NCBI GenBank assembly: GCA_000955875.1
Contig: JYOE01000002.1
Span: 62,001-126,000 of the forward strand
Direction: 5' to 3'
DNA length: 64,000 nt
DNA from: Terrabacter sp. 28
GTDB lineage: Bacteria > Actinomycetota > Actinomycetes > Actinomycetales > Dermatophilaceae
Each line of letters begins with the position of its first letter. The first letter of the stretch is position 1. Shown here piece by piece: positions 15,343 to 23,308 of the stretch. Under the pieces are notes generated by a model. It was not told the DNA's origin. It saw only the letters and a program-made list of their open reading frames with translations, and ran no database searches. The position numbers and the translations under genes were made by a program.

Positions 15343-16182
15343 TCAGACCGGGCCGCCCGAGCGGGTCAGGAGGGGTGACGCCCGCCGGGCGAGCAGCCAC
15401 CACGGGACGAGCCCGACCGCAGCGAGAACCAGGAAGGGAACCACCAGCGACGTCGACACCACTTCTGAGGCCGGGTCGGCGGTCGCCCCGAACCACTGGT
15501 CGACCGCGATGCTGAGGCTCTCGATGACCCACATGCCGAGCAGCGCCGTCACGACGACGCCGCCGCGAGCCTCGCGCCGCCACAGCCAGAGCGCAGAGAC
15601 CGCGGCGAGGGGCAGCCACACGCCGAGGTCCTGGACGAAGATGGCGTTGGTCTGCACACCGGTCCCCTCCAGCATCGGCGTGGGGTACTCCCCCATCGAC
15701 GGCACGACCCGCGCCAGCCACGCCAGCGCGTTGAGCGCCGCGACCACCCAGACGTATGCCGCGACGCCGCGCACCGGCGCACGCTCGGCGACGCCCTCCC
15801 CGGCCACTCGCAGCTCGCGCGCGACGACCAGGTGCCCGACCGCCCAGAGCGCCGAGCCGAGGAGCGCGACGTAGACGAGGAAGGCGGCATTGAACGGGGT
15901 GAGGAAGAGGAAGAGCACGGCGTTGTAGAGCACGTAGAGCAGCGCTCCGAGGGCTGCCAGCAGGGCCGCCCCTGACCCTCGTCCGGCTTTCCACCACGAC
16001 CCGAGCAGCACCGGCACGGCCACGACGAGCAGCACCAGCGCCGTGCCGCGCGCCGACCCCTGCATCGCCTCGGGCCCGTGGAGCAGGCCCGGGTCTGCCA
16101 GCGTCCAGCCCCCGGCAGCGGCCCCCACCGCTGCCGTGACCACGGACAGCCTCCGCGCCGTCACCAGCGACTCACCGGCCAT
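15343..16182 (-). CDS. Multi-pass membrane protein, function unknown
   Basis: 279 residues with about eight hydrophobic segments, for example TALVLLVVAVPVLLGSWW and LLYVLYNAVLFLFLTPFNAA. No transporter or enzyme signature recognised. The ATG at 16182 has GAGGAGGGG directly upstream. Between that and 16208 lies CTACTACACACGGTAG, which on the gene strand matches 13 of 16 bases of the dyad before the membrane gene at 57184. A shared repressor is possible. Cytoplasmic-membrane location is certain; role is not. Confidence 0.8.
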   Translation of the reverse strand: MAGESLVTARRLSVVTAAVGAAAGGWTLADPGLLHGPEAMQGSARGTALVLLVVAVPVLLGSWWKAGRGSGAALLAALGALLYVLYNAVLFLFLTPFNAAFLVYVALLGSALWAVGHLVVARELRVAGEGVAERAPVRGVAAYVWVVAALNALAWLARVVPSMGEYPTPMLEGTGVQTNAIFVQDLGVWLPLAAVSALWLWRREARGGVVVTALLGMWVIESLSIAVDQWFGATADPASEVVSTSLVVPFLVLAAVGLVPWWLLARRASPLLTRSGGPV

Positions 16183-16192
16183 GGCCCCTCCT

Positions 16193-16208
16193 CTACTACA
16201 CACGGTAG
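16193..16208. promoter_or_regulatory. CTAC...GTAG partial dyad upstream of the membrane protein
   Basis: CTACTACACACGGTAG; its complement CTACCGTGTGTAGTAG matches the perfect dyad at 57114-57129 in 13 of 16 positions. It lies 11 bases upstream of the start codon, where repressor binding would block initiation. Confidence 0.4.
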
Positions 16209-16394
16209 GAGCCGAGGGTGGGGCACGACGCCGAACGCCTTCGGACGTGACCCATCGCACCCGCCCCACCCCGGTCGGCGAGGAAGCAGACCCCACCGGA
16301 CCCGGACAGTGTGTGCGAAACCCTCGTCATCCGAGCCGCTGATCCCTAGGCTCGCAGCCATGGGGACGCGCGGGCGCGCGGGAGGCGTCCGACC

Positions 16395-18623
16395 ATGACG
16401 GTGCGCGTGGGGACGGTTGGGTCCTCGCGGCCCGTCGGCATGCTCGCCGAGCGGGTGGGCATCCGGCGCGCGGCACTCCTCGCCGCCATCGGAGTCACCT
16501 ACTACTACGGCGGCAAGCTCGGGCTCGAGCTGTCACTGGTCGGCGACGACGTCACACCGCTGTGGCCCCCGACCGGCATCGCCGTGGCGGCCCTGCTCGT
16601 CTTCGGCCGGTCGTACTGGCCCGCCGTCGCGGTGGCCGCCCTCGCGATCAACCTCCCCATCAGCGCCACCTTCTTGGCCGCCCTCGCGACGGCGGTCGGC
16701 AACACGCTCGCACCGGTCGTCGCCGTGACGCTCCTGCACAAGGTCGGCTTCCGGCGCGAGCTCGACCGCCAGCACGACGCGCTCGCGTTCGTCTTCGTCG
16801 GAGCGCTCGCCAGCATGCTCGTCAGTGCCACCATCGGCTCCCTCGTCCTGGTCGCCTCCGGCTCGATCCAGGCGGGTCAGCTGCCCACCGCGTTCGCCGT
16901 CTGGTGGACCGGCGACGCCATGGGCGTGCTGGCCTTCACGCCGTTCCTGCTGTGCCTGCCGCTCTTCTGGGAGCAGCGACGCTGGCCCCTGCGGCAGTGG
17001 CTCGAGGGCGCCGTGATCCTCGTCGCCGTCGCGCTGACCCTCACGTGGATCGTCCTGCAGATGCGTGTCCTCTTCATCGCCCTGCCGTTCCTCGGCTGGG
17101 CGGCGTGGCGTCTGCAGCTGCGCGGCGCGGCACCCGCCGCCCTCATCGCGACGCTCGCCGCCACCTGGGCGGCCACGAAGCAGATCGGCCCCTTCGAGGG
17201 CACGACGCGCCTTGAACAGATGGTCACGCTGCAGGCCTTCAACGCCACGGTCGCCCTCACCTCGTTCTTCCTGGCCGCCCTCGTCAGCGAACGCGCCCAG
17301 GCCGCGAGCGACCTCGCCCTCGCGGCCGCCGAGCTGGAGCAGCGTGTCGAGAAGCGCACCGCGCAGCTCTCGGCCGCCAACGTGCGCCTCGTCCAGGAGA
17401 TCCACGAGCGCTCCGAGGCCCAGGAGCTGCTGAGCCACGAGGAGGCCAGGGCGCAGCGCGAGCACCAGATCGCCGAGACCCTGCAGCGCAGCCTCCTTCC
17501 CGACCGGCTCCCCGACGTGCCCGGGGTGGGCCTGGCCGCCCGCTACGTCCCCGCCACGGCGGACGTGCAGGTCGGCGGCGACTGGTACGACGTGGTCCAG
17601 CTGCCCAAGGGGCTCCTCGCCCTGGCCATCGGCGATGTGGCCGGCCACGGCCTGCAGGCCGCCGCGACGATGGTGCAGGTGCGGATGGCGCTGCGCGCGT
17701 ACGCCCTGCAGGACCCCTCGCCGCCGGCCGTGATGCACGGCGTCCACCAGCTCGTCGCCCAGCTGCCCGTCCCCGAGATGGTCACGCTCATCTACCTCGT
17801 CTACGACCCCTCCACCCGCGAGCTGCGCTGGACCAACGCCGGCCATCCGCCGGCCCTGGTCGTCACCGACGGCAGCGCCACCTACCTCACGGGCGCTCTC
17901 GCCCCACCCGTCGGGGTCACCCTCGACGGATCCTTCGCCGAGAGCACGCACGTGCTCGAGCCGGGCTCGACGCTGCTGCTCTACACCGACGGCCTCGTCG
18001 AGCGGCGGGGAGTCTCGCTCTCCGCCGGGCTCGACCGCCTCAGCCGAGAGGCGACGGCTGCACCGGACGCAACAGCCGCACCGGACGCGACAGACGCGAC
18101 AGACGCGACGGACAGCGCCCCCGCCGACGCGCTCGAGCGGCTGTGCGACCGGCTCCTCGCGACCTTCCTCGACGACGACCACATCCCCGACGACGTGGCC
18201 CTGCTCGCGATGCGCCCGGCCGTCTCCGTCGAGGGTGAGCTCACCCTCAGCCTGCCCGCAGAGGCGCGCAACCTCGTCAAGCTGCGGGGCGCCCTGCGGC
18301 GGTGGCTGCACGAGTCCGGCGTCCCCGAGAGCGAGGCCAACGAGGTGCTCGTCGCCTGCGGCGAGGCATGCGCCAACGTCGTCCAGCACGCCTACAGCGG
18401 CGCGGACGCCGCGGGACCCCTCGAGCTCTCCGCGCGCCTCGTCGGCGACGACCTCGAGCTCCGGGTGCGCGACCACGGCCACTGGCGCCCGGCCGCCGAC
18501 CGCGGCGGCGGGTGGGGACTGCAGCTCATGCACTCCCTCATGGACGACGTCGATGTCGGGCACACCCCGTCGGGCACCGAGGTGCGGCTCACCCGGCGCG
18601 TACGCCTGGGGAGCCTCGCGTGA
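16395..18623 (+). CDS. MASE1 sensor fused to SpoIIE phosphatase and RsbW-like kinase domain
   Basis: 742 residues in three parts. Residues 25-300 are a MASE1-type membrane sensor of about eight helices (YYYGGKLGLELS, WPPTGIAVAALL). A coiled coil follows (305-360). Residues 365-600 are a PP2C/SpoIIE phosphatase with GGDWYD at 394-399, GDVAGHG and LLLYTDGLVERR. Residues 615-742 are a HATPase_c domain of the RsbW/SpoIIAB kind (EVLVACGEACANVVQHAY, RDHGHWRPAADRGGGWGLQLM). One chain thus holds both the phosphatase and the opposing anti-sigma kinase of a partner switch. A linker contains 9-base repeats encoding DATDATDATD. The STAS gene overlaps its stop. Confidence 0.9.
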   Translation: MTVRVGTVGSSRPVGMLAERVGIRRAALLAAIGVTYYYGGKLGLELSLVGDDVTPLWPPTGIAVAALLVFGRSYWPAVAVAALAINLPISATFLAALATAVGNTLAPVVAVTLLHKVGFRRELDRQHDALAFVFVGALASMLVSATIGSLVLVASGSIQAGQLPTAFAVWWTGDAMGVLAFTPFLLCLPLFWEQRRWPLRQWLEGAVILVAVALTLTWIVLQMRVLFIALPFLGWAAWRLQLRGAAPAALIATLAATWAATKQIGPFEGTTRLEQMVTLQAFNATVALTSFFLAALVSERAQAASDLALAAAELEQRVEKRTAQLSAANVRLVQEIHERSEAQELLSHEEARAQREHQIAETLQRSLLPDRLPDVPGVGLAARYVPATADVQVGGDWYDVVQLPKGLLALAIGDVAGHGLQAAATMVQVRMALRAYALQDPSPPAVMHGVHQLVAQLPVPEMVTLIYLVYDPSTRELRWTNAGHPPALVVTDGSATYLTGALAPPVGVTLDGSFAESTHVLEPGSTLLLYTDGLVERRGVSLSAGLDRLSREATAAPDATAAPDATDATDATDSAPADALERLCDRLLATFLDDDHIPDDVALLAMRPAVSVEGELTLSLPAEARNLVKLRGALRRWLHESGVPESEANEVLVACGEACANVVQHAYSGADAAGPLELSARLVGDDLELRVRDHGHWRPAADRGGGWGLQLMHSLMDDVDVGHTPSGTEVRLTRRVRLGSLA
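18066..18113. repeat. In-frame 9-bp repeats in the phosphatase-kinase linker
   Basis: Imperfect gacgcaaca/gacgcgaca units, three nearly identical ones at the end, coding for Asp-Ala-Thr triplets between the phosphatase and the kinase domain. Confidence 0.7.
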
Positions 18624-19126
18624 GCGAGCTCGCCCGGGTGCGCACGCAGCGTGACGGGGCCACCCAGCTCGTGCGCATCTCGGGCGAGGTCGACCTGTCC
18701 AACGCACGCGACGTCATCGAAGCCGTCGCCCACGGTGTGCCGGACGACGTCACCCTCATCGTCCTCGACCTCACCGACACGACGTACATCGACAGTGCTG
18801 CCATCGCCACGCTCTTCCGCCTCTCCGAGCGTCTGCGCGACCGCCGCCAGGACCTGCGCCTCGTCGTGCCGCAGGCCTCTCCCATCCGCGCCGTCGTCGA
18901 GCTGACGCGCCTCAGCCAGGTGATCCCCGTCGACGAGGTCGCCCCAGCGGGTGCGCCGGGGACCCCCCGCTCTCCCCGGCCGTATGCCGCCGTCCCCTCC
19001 TCCGACGCCGCCGCGCCGTCAGGGGCGGGCGAGGTCGACGGGGCGCGAGGTCCTGAGGACGCCGAGGTGGACGCCGAGGAAGACGCCGACGATGAGGACG
19101 ACGCCCCGCGTCAACGCAACGCGTAG
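18620..19126 (+). CDS. STAS-domain anti-sigma factor antagonist
   Basis: 168 residues. Residues 1-100 form a STAS domain: VRISGEVDLSNARDVIEAV, then LIVLDLTDTTYIDSAAIATL, where the serine after Asp is the usual phosphorylation site. The C-terminus is a proline/alanine linker and a strongly acidic tail (EDAEVDAEEDADDEDD). The GTG start overlaps the upstream TGA (GTGA), so it is co-translated with the phosphatase-kinase, its probable partner. Its stop overlaps the end of the convergent gene by 16 bases. Which sigma factor the switch controls is not visible in the window. Confidence 0.9.
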   Translation: MSELARVRTQRDGATQLVRISGEVDLSNARDVIEAVAHGVPDDVTLIVLDLTDTTYIDSAAIATLFRLSERLRDRRQDLRLVVPQASPIRAVVELTRLSQVIPVDEVAPAGAPGTPRSPRPYAAVPSSDAAAPSGAGEVDGARGPEDAEVDAEEDADDEDDAPRQRNA

Positions 19127-20499
19127 GGGCCCGAACCGGGCAGCACCGAGCCCGACGGGCCCACGAACGACACCGACAGCAGCCCTGCCCCGGCCGAGCC
19201 GGCCGCCTTCGTGACCTCGACAATCACCCGACCCGCGTGCATCCGGTCGACGACCTCGGTGGACGGGGTCGCCACGTGCTCGACCGCCTGGGTGCCGCGC
19301 ACGTCCACCACCGAGGTGAGCAGCCAGCCCTGGCTCACCGCCAGCGTCGCGACGAACGTCCCCTGGTCCGCGGGCACGAAGACCAGGGTGGTGACGGTGC
19401 CCTCTGGCGGCACGACCGGCCCGGGAGGCGGCGCCGTCGTGGTCGCTGCGGGTGGGGTGGTCGACGCCGTCGCAGGCGCGGTGGCCGACGCTCCAGGAGC
19501 TGACGCAACCGGTGCCGGGGCCACGGGTGGCGCGGCAGAGGGCGGCGAGGTGACCCCTGAGGGACGCGTACGCAGCCCGACTGTCGCCCCGCCGACGCCA
19601 GATGCCCCACGGCGCTGGGCGAAAGCTGCGCGGAGGCCGGCCGGCCCGTCGGGCCGCGAACCACCTGCGGGAAGGGAGACCGTCCCACGGCGACCAGAGA
19701 CCGACTCCGCCACGGCCACACCGATGACCGGCCGGGGTCCGGACGCCGCGGCGGCCGCGCGGTCCGAGTCGGGCGACGCGTCCACCGAGAGGGTCGCGAC
19801 GGACGGCGGCCGAGGCGAGGGCGCCTCCGCCGTCAGTCCGCCGCCGGGGGCCCACGCGAGCCGGAGCATCACGGCAGCCAGGACGAGTGCCCCGGCAGCG
19901 GTGAGCAACGCGGCCGGTCGGCCCGGCATGGAGAGCACCCGCGCCGCCGGAGCCGTCGACGGTGCCGAGTCGACGGTGGCGGCCGAGGCCGGAGGAGCCC
20001 CGTCCTCGACCACGGCCGTGGTGAAGGCGCCGGGCAGCAGGGCCGGTGCAATGCGCGACCTGATCGCACCGTCCACGTCGTCCAGGAGCGCCCCGGCGGT
20101 GCGACACCGCTCGCACACCTCGAGGTGCTGCTCCGCCCGCGGCGTACCCGGCCCGGACGGCAGGTGACGCAGGTGACCTGCGAGGGCGCGACGGGCGGCG
20201 GCGCACTCGGGGCCTTCCGCTCTCGCGACGAGCTCGGAGAGCAACCCGAGCCGCAACCGGTCGCGGGCACGCTCGGCCGGCGCGGCGACGCACTGGCGCG
20301 ACGGCCGGCGCGGCGGAGCGGGCCGGCCGAGGCCCTCGTCGTGCACCACGAGCTGCCAGAGCACCAAACGGTGCTCGCTCGGCAGCGACCGCCAGGCGGC
20401 GAGCACCGCCTCGTCCGCCTCGTCGTGCTCGTCGCCCACGCGCTCCACGCTCTCCCGTCCCGAGCCCGGACTCGCCGAGCCGTCGTCACGGCCACGCAC
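19111..20499 (-). CDS. Membrane protein with sigma-70 region 4-like and zinc-finger segments
   Basis: 462 residues. Residues 25-75 resemble sigma region 4 (AVLAAWRSLPSEHRLVLWQL, then ERARDRLRLG), though the recognition helix is proline-rich and degenerate. Residues 90-135 hold an anti-sigma type zinc site (EQHLEVCERC with an upstream Cys). One membrane helix follows (ALLTAAGALVLAAVMLRL), then a long Pro/Ala/Thr-rich extracytoplasmic part with a folded end (GTVTTLVFVPADQGTF to the C-terminus). Sigma region 2 is absent. The GTG at 20499 has GGAGG 10 bases upstream. It probably acts as a membrane-bound regulator or a relic of an ECF-type sigma with C-terminal extension. Confidence 0.7.
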   Translation of the reverse strand: MRGRDDGSASPGSGRESVERVGDEHDEADEAVLAAWRSLPSEHRLVLWQLVVHDEGLGRPAPPRRPSRQCVAAPAERARDRLRLGLLSELVARAEGPECAAARRALAGHLRHLPSGPGTPRAEQHLEVCERCRTAGALLDDVDGAIRSRIAPALLPGAFTTAVVEDGAPPASAATVDSAPSTAPAARVLSMPGRPAALLTAAGALVLAAVMLRLAWAPGGGLTAEAPSPRPPSVATLSVDASPDSDRAAAAASGPRPVIGVAVAESVSGRRGTVSLPAGGSRPDGPAGLRAAFAQRRGASGVGGATVGLRTRPSGVTSPPSAAPPVAPAPVASAPGASATAPATASTTPPAATTTAPPPGPVVPPEGTVTTLVFVPADQGTFVATLAVSQGWLLTSVVDVRGTQAVEHVATPSTEVVDRMHAGRVIVEVTKAAGSAGAGLLSVSFVGPSGSVLPGSGPYALR

Positions 20500-20612
20500 C
20501 TGTGGGCATCCTCCACCCCGACGACCTGCACTGTCGCCGGTCAGGGCGCGACATGCCAGCAGGTGGACGAATCGCTTTGCGCTATGGGCGATTCGCGGCT
20601 TTTGGCCGCGGC

Positions 20613-21296
20613 TCAGACGGTCTGGGTCGCCACTCCACGGAGGAGGGCGAGGTAGTCGTCGACGGGACGCGCACCCGACACGGCGGCATACGCGTTGGCG
20701 ACGACGAAGGGCGTCGACGTCACGCCCATCGAGCGTGCCTGCTCCTCGTCGGCCCGCACCTGGTCGGCGTACGCGTCGGACGCGAGGACGGCCGAGACGC
20801 GCCGCTCGTCGAGGCCGCACTCGGCCGACAGCCGCTGGAGCACCTCGTGGTCGTCGATCGGCAGGCCCTCGCTGAAGTGCGCGGACTGGAAGCGCTCGAC
20901 GGCGGCGGACCGCAGGGCCGGGCCGCCCATCTCGCCGGCCAGCGCGCACAGCCGGTGCGCGTCGAAGCTGTTGGCCCGCACGGCGCGGTCCCAGTCGAAG
21001 TAGAGGTCGTCGGCCTCGGCGACCTCGCTGGCCCGGGCGTTCATGAGCCGCCCTGCCTCCGCGTCGCCGCCGTGCCGCAGCGCCACGTGCTCGCTCACGG
21101 GAACACCGCCGCCCCGCGGGACGTCCGGGTCGAGCTCGAAGGAGCGCAGCCGCACGGTGACGTCGTGCGGTCGCTCGAAGGCCGCGACGGCCGCCTCGAC
21201 CCGTCGCTTGGCCACCCACGACCAAGGGCAGACCAGGTCGCTCCAGAGGTCGAGCTCGATGAGGGTCGTGGACTCGGCAGCAGACTGGTCGGTCAT
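20613..21296 (-). CDS. DsbA-family thioredoxin-like oxidoreductase (FrnE type)
   Basis: 227 residues without signal peptide. The active-site region reads LWSDLVCPWSW, where FrnE-like proteins normally carry CPWC, so the second cysteine is replaced by serine and dithiol exchange is doubtful. The cis-proline loop GVTSTPFVVAN is intact. FrnE/DsbA-like cytoplasmic proteins act as disulfide isomerases or glutathione-S-transferase-like enzymes. The start MTDQSAAEST at 21296 is preferred to an extension of 24 residues upstream that reads through a terminator. Confidence 0.85.
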   Translation of the reverse strand: MTDQSAAESTTLIELDLWSDLVCPWSWVAKRRVEAAVAAFERPHDVTVRLRSFELDPDVPRGGGVPVSEHVALRHGGDAEAGRLMNARASEVAEADDLYFDWDRAVRANSFDAHRLCALAGEMGGPALRSAAVERFQSAHFSEGLPIDDHEVLQRLSAECGLDERRVSAVLASDAYADQVRADEEQARSMGVTSTPFVVANAYAAVSGARPVDDYLALLRGVATQTV

Positions 21297-21336
21297 CGAC
21301 TCAGTCAACCACGGAGCCGGTGACGGGCCCGAAACG

Positions 21337-21372
21337 CGTTGTGCCCCCGCCGGAGTCGGTGAGGGCACAACG
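21337..21372. terminator. Hairpin terminator after the NlpC/P60 gene
   Basis: Perfect 10-bp arms CGTTGTGCCC (21337-21346) and GGGCACAACG (21363-21372) with a 16-base loop, 21 bases downstream of the NlpC/P60 stop on its strand. No strong U-tract, as is common in actinobacteria. Confidence 0.65.
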
Positions 21373-21393
21373 GCACGAGAGGTCGTGCGAGGC

Positions 21394-22152
21394 TCAGAAG
21401 CGGCCGTAGCCCGAGGGCCGCGTCCAGATCGAGTGGTTGCCGATCACGGTGCCGGGGCGCTGGGCGTCGATCATGCGGCCCGGGCTGACGTAGATGCCCA
21501 CGTGGTACGCCGGCGAGCCGAAGAAGACGAGGTCGCCCGGCTGGGGGTCGCTGACGCGGGTCGCGGCGGCCTGCTGTGCGGAGGCCGTGCGCGGGATCGA
21601 GATGCCGGCCTGGCGGTAGACGTAGGAGGTCAGGCCCGAGCAGTCGAAGCCCGAGGGCGACGAGCCGCCGTAGACGTAGGGGACGCCGAAGAAGGACTGC
21701 GCGATGCCGACGATGCCGGAGGCGCTGGGGATCTTCGCGTCGTTGAGCGCGACGCGGGCGGTGGAGCGCGAGGCGCGCTCGGCCGCGGCGGCACGACGCT
21801 CGGCGGCGGCCTTGTCGGCGGCAGCCTCGGCGCGCTCGCGCTTGACCTTGATGTCCTCGATGACGAGGGGCTTGGTCTTGAGCGCCGGCTTGCCGTAGCC
21901 GATGGCCGACAGGGCGTTCGCGGCCTTGAGCGAGCCCACCTGGGGCCCGACGACCGCCGGGCCGGCAGCGGCGCTGACACCGTCAGCGGCGTTCGCCGTG
22001 CCGGCGAACGAGGCGACGAGGCCACCCGAGGCGGCAACGATCGCGGCGCCCTTGACGGCCGGCTGGGCCGACTCCTTCGCGATCGTCTTGAGCTCCGAGA
22101 TCGCGTTGAATCGACCGGGGGCGCGGTGGCGCCCGGGAACGTTCTGAGCCAC
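21394..22152 (-). CDS. Secreted NlpC/P60 peptidoglycan endopeptidase
   Basis: 252 residues. The N-terminus has a basic stretch and a long hydrophobic segment (GAAIVAASGGLVASFAG, then ANA) that fits a signal peptide. An alanine-rich coiled region (90-135) leads to the NlpC/P60 domain with the catalytic Cys in GFDCSGLTSYVY, His in AYHVGIYV and a third polar residue near GNHSIW. It cleaves D-Glu-type bonds in peptidoglycan stem peptides for growth or resuscitation. The GTG at 22152 has GAGAGG 6 bases before it; an upstream in-frame ATG would start inside the riboswitch. Expression should respond to c-di-AMP. Confidence 0.9.
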   Translation of the reverse strand: MAQNVPGRHRAPGRFNAISELKTIAKESAQPAVKGAAIVAASGGLVASFAGTANAADGVSAAAGPAVVGPQVGSLKAANALSAIGYGKPALKTKPLVIEDIKVKRERAEAAADKAAAERRAAAAERASRSTARVALNDAKIPSASGIVGIAQSFFGVPYVYGGSSPSGFDCSGLTSYVYRQAGISIPRTASAQQAAATRVSDPQPGDLVFFGSPAYHVGIYVSPGRMIDAQRPGTVIGNHSIWTRPSGYGRF

Positions 22153-22163
22153 GTTTGACCTCT

Positions 22164-22315
22164 CGACGCCTACGAGGTGAGCTGTCGGGTTCGGGCTGGA
22201 GGTACTCGCCCGGCCTTCACTCGGACCGTTGCGGTCCACGGAGGGCTTCACCCCAAGGACGTCTCTCGACGCCCGGAGAAAGTGGTTCCCCCGCTCCTGC
22301 CATGCGGTTCGTCAC
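22164..22315 (-). promoter_or_regulatory. c-di-AMP riboswitch (ydaO-yuaA class)
   Basis: The leader matches the class consensus in order on the minus strand: GGCAGGAGCGGGGGAACCA near 22283-22301, GGGGTGAA near 22247-22254, a variable hairpin (ggaccgcaacggtcc), then CCCGACAGCTCACCTCG and TAGGCGT near 22164-22190. It ends about 12 bases before the GTG of the NlpC/P60 gene. In Streptomyces and relatives this riboswitch controls rpf and NlpC/P60-type cell-wall hydrolases and turns expression off when c-di-AMP is high. Boundaries are approximate. Confidence 0.88.
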
Positions 22316-22388
22316 TGGCCACAGGTCGATGGCAGGACTAGGCGGTCCGACCCGGGGCACCTGCTCGACGGGGAGAGCAAGTGCGGCC

Positions 22389-22417
22389 AAACTACCCAAC
22401 CCGCCCCGAGTTGTCAC
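22389..22417 (-). promoter_or_regulatory. Promoter of the riboswitch transcript
   Basis: On the minus strand GTGACA (22412-22417) and TAGTTT (22389-22394) are separated by 17 bases. The transcript would start near 22382, giving a 230-base leader that holds the whole riboswitch. Confidence 0.6.
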
Positions 22418-22583
22418 CTCCGGGTCAGCACCAATTTCGGAAGCGTCCCGCGACTCGGACACGACGCGGACGACCCGTGGCAGGGTGTGCCAAAACGCCC
22501 CGGCCGATCGGGGCAGACCTTGACGTAGGCCGGCGGTCAGGCCGTGTGGTGACGCCTCGAGGTGAGGCGGGCGAGGCGGGAGG

Positions 22584-23285
22584 TCAGGCCGTCTGGCAGT
22601 AGACGTGGACGGCGACGTCGTCGGGCAGGGAGACTCCCGTCGAGGGCTCGCCGCCGTCGCGGACGACGACGACCCGGGACCCGTCGCGCGTGACGTCGAC
22701 GCGCGCTCCGGGCACGACGCCGGCGCTGGTCAGCAGGCCGAGGGCCTCGGGGTCGACCTGGACCGGCTCGCCGATGCGGCGGATCGTCACGCTCGCGGCG
22801 CTGTCGCGCACGGCCGTCGTGAGCGGGATGAGGCCGGTGAGGAAGTCCTCGTCCTGGTGCATGCCGAGCTCGTCGAGGCCGGGGATGGGGTTGCCGTAGG
22901 GCGACTCGAGGCCACCGCCGATGAGGCCGAGGATCTTGCGCTCGACCTTCTCGGACATGACGTGCTCCCAGCGGCACGCCTCGTCGTGGGCGTACTCCCA
23001 CTCGAGGCCGATGACGTCGACGAGGAGGCGCTCGGCCAGGCGGTGCTTGCGCATGACGCGGGTCGCGAGCAGGCGGCCGTGGTCGGATAGCTCGAGGTGA
23101 CGGTCACCGGAGACGGCGACGAGCCCGTCACGCTCCATCCGGGCCACGGTCTGCGACACCGTCGGGCCCGAGTGGCCGAGACGCTCGGCGATACGAGCGC
23201 GCAGGGGCACGATGCCCTCTTCCTCGAGCTCGTAGATCGTCCGGAGGTACATCTCGGTGGTGTCGATCAGGTCCGTCACGGTCAT
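22584..23285 (-). CDS. DtxR/IdeR-family metal-dependent repressor
   Basis: 233 residues. The N-terminal winged helix (MYLRTIYELEEEG, then RLGHSGPTVSQTVARMERDG) is followed by the dimerisation and metal domain with the IdeR ligand pattern RKHRLAERLL and AHDEACRWEHVMSE, covering both metal sites, and an SH3-like C-terminal domain (PGARVDVTRDGS). It should repress iron uptake or manganese genes when loaded with Fe(II) or Mn(II). It starts 24 bases after the stop of the MFS gene and is probably in its operon. Full length and motifs make the family secure; iron versus manganese is not decided. Confidence 0.92.
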   Translation of the reverse strand: MTVTDLIDTTEMYLRTIYELEEEGIVPLRARIAERLGHSGPTVSQTVARMERDGLVAVSGDRHLELSDHGRLLATRVMRKHRLAERLLVDVIGLEWEYAHDEACRWEHVMSEKVERKILGLIGGGLESPYGNPIPGLDELGMHQDEDFLTGLIPLTTAVRDSAASVTIRRIGEPVQVDPEALGLLTSAGVVPGARVDVTRDGSRVVVVRDGGEPSTGVSLPDDVAVHVYCQTA

Positions 23286-23308
23286 ACCCTCTCAGAGTTC
23301 TCGGACGG

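Noticed and set aside
16533..18707. 724-codon antisense frame opposite the MASE1 phosphatase
   Set aside because: Long antisense frames are expected in DNA with G/C at nearly all third positions; no domain and no start signal.
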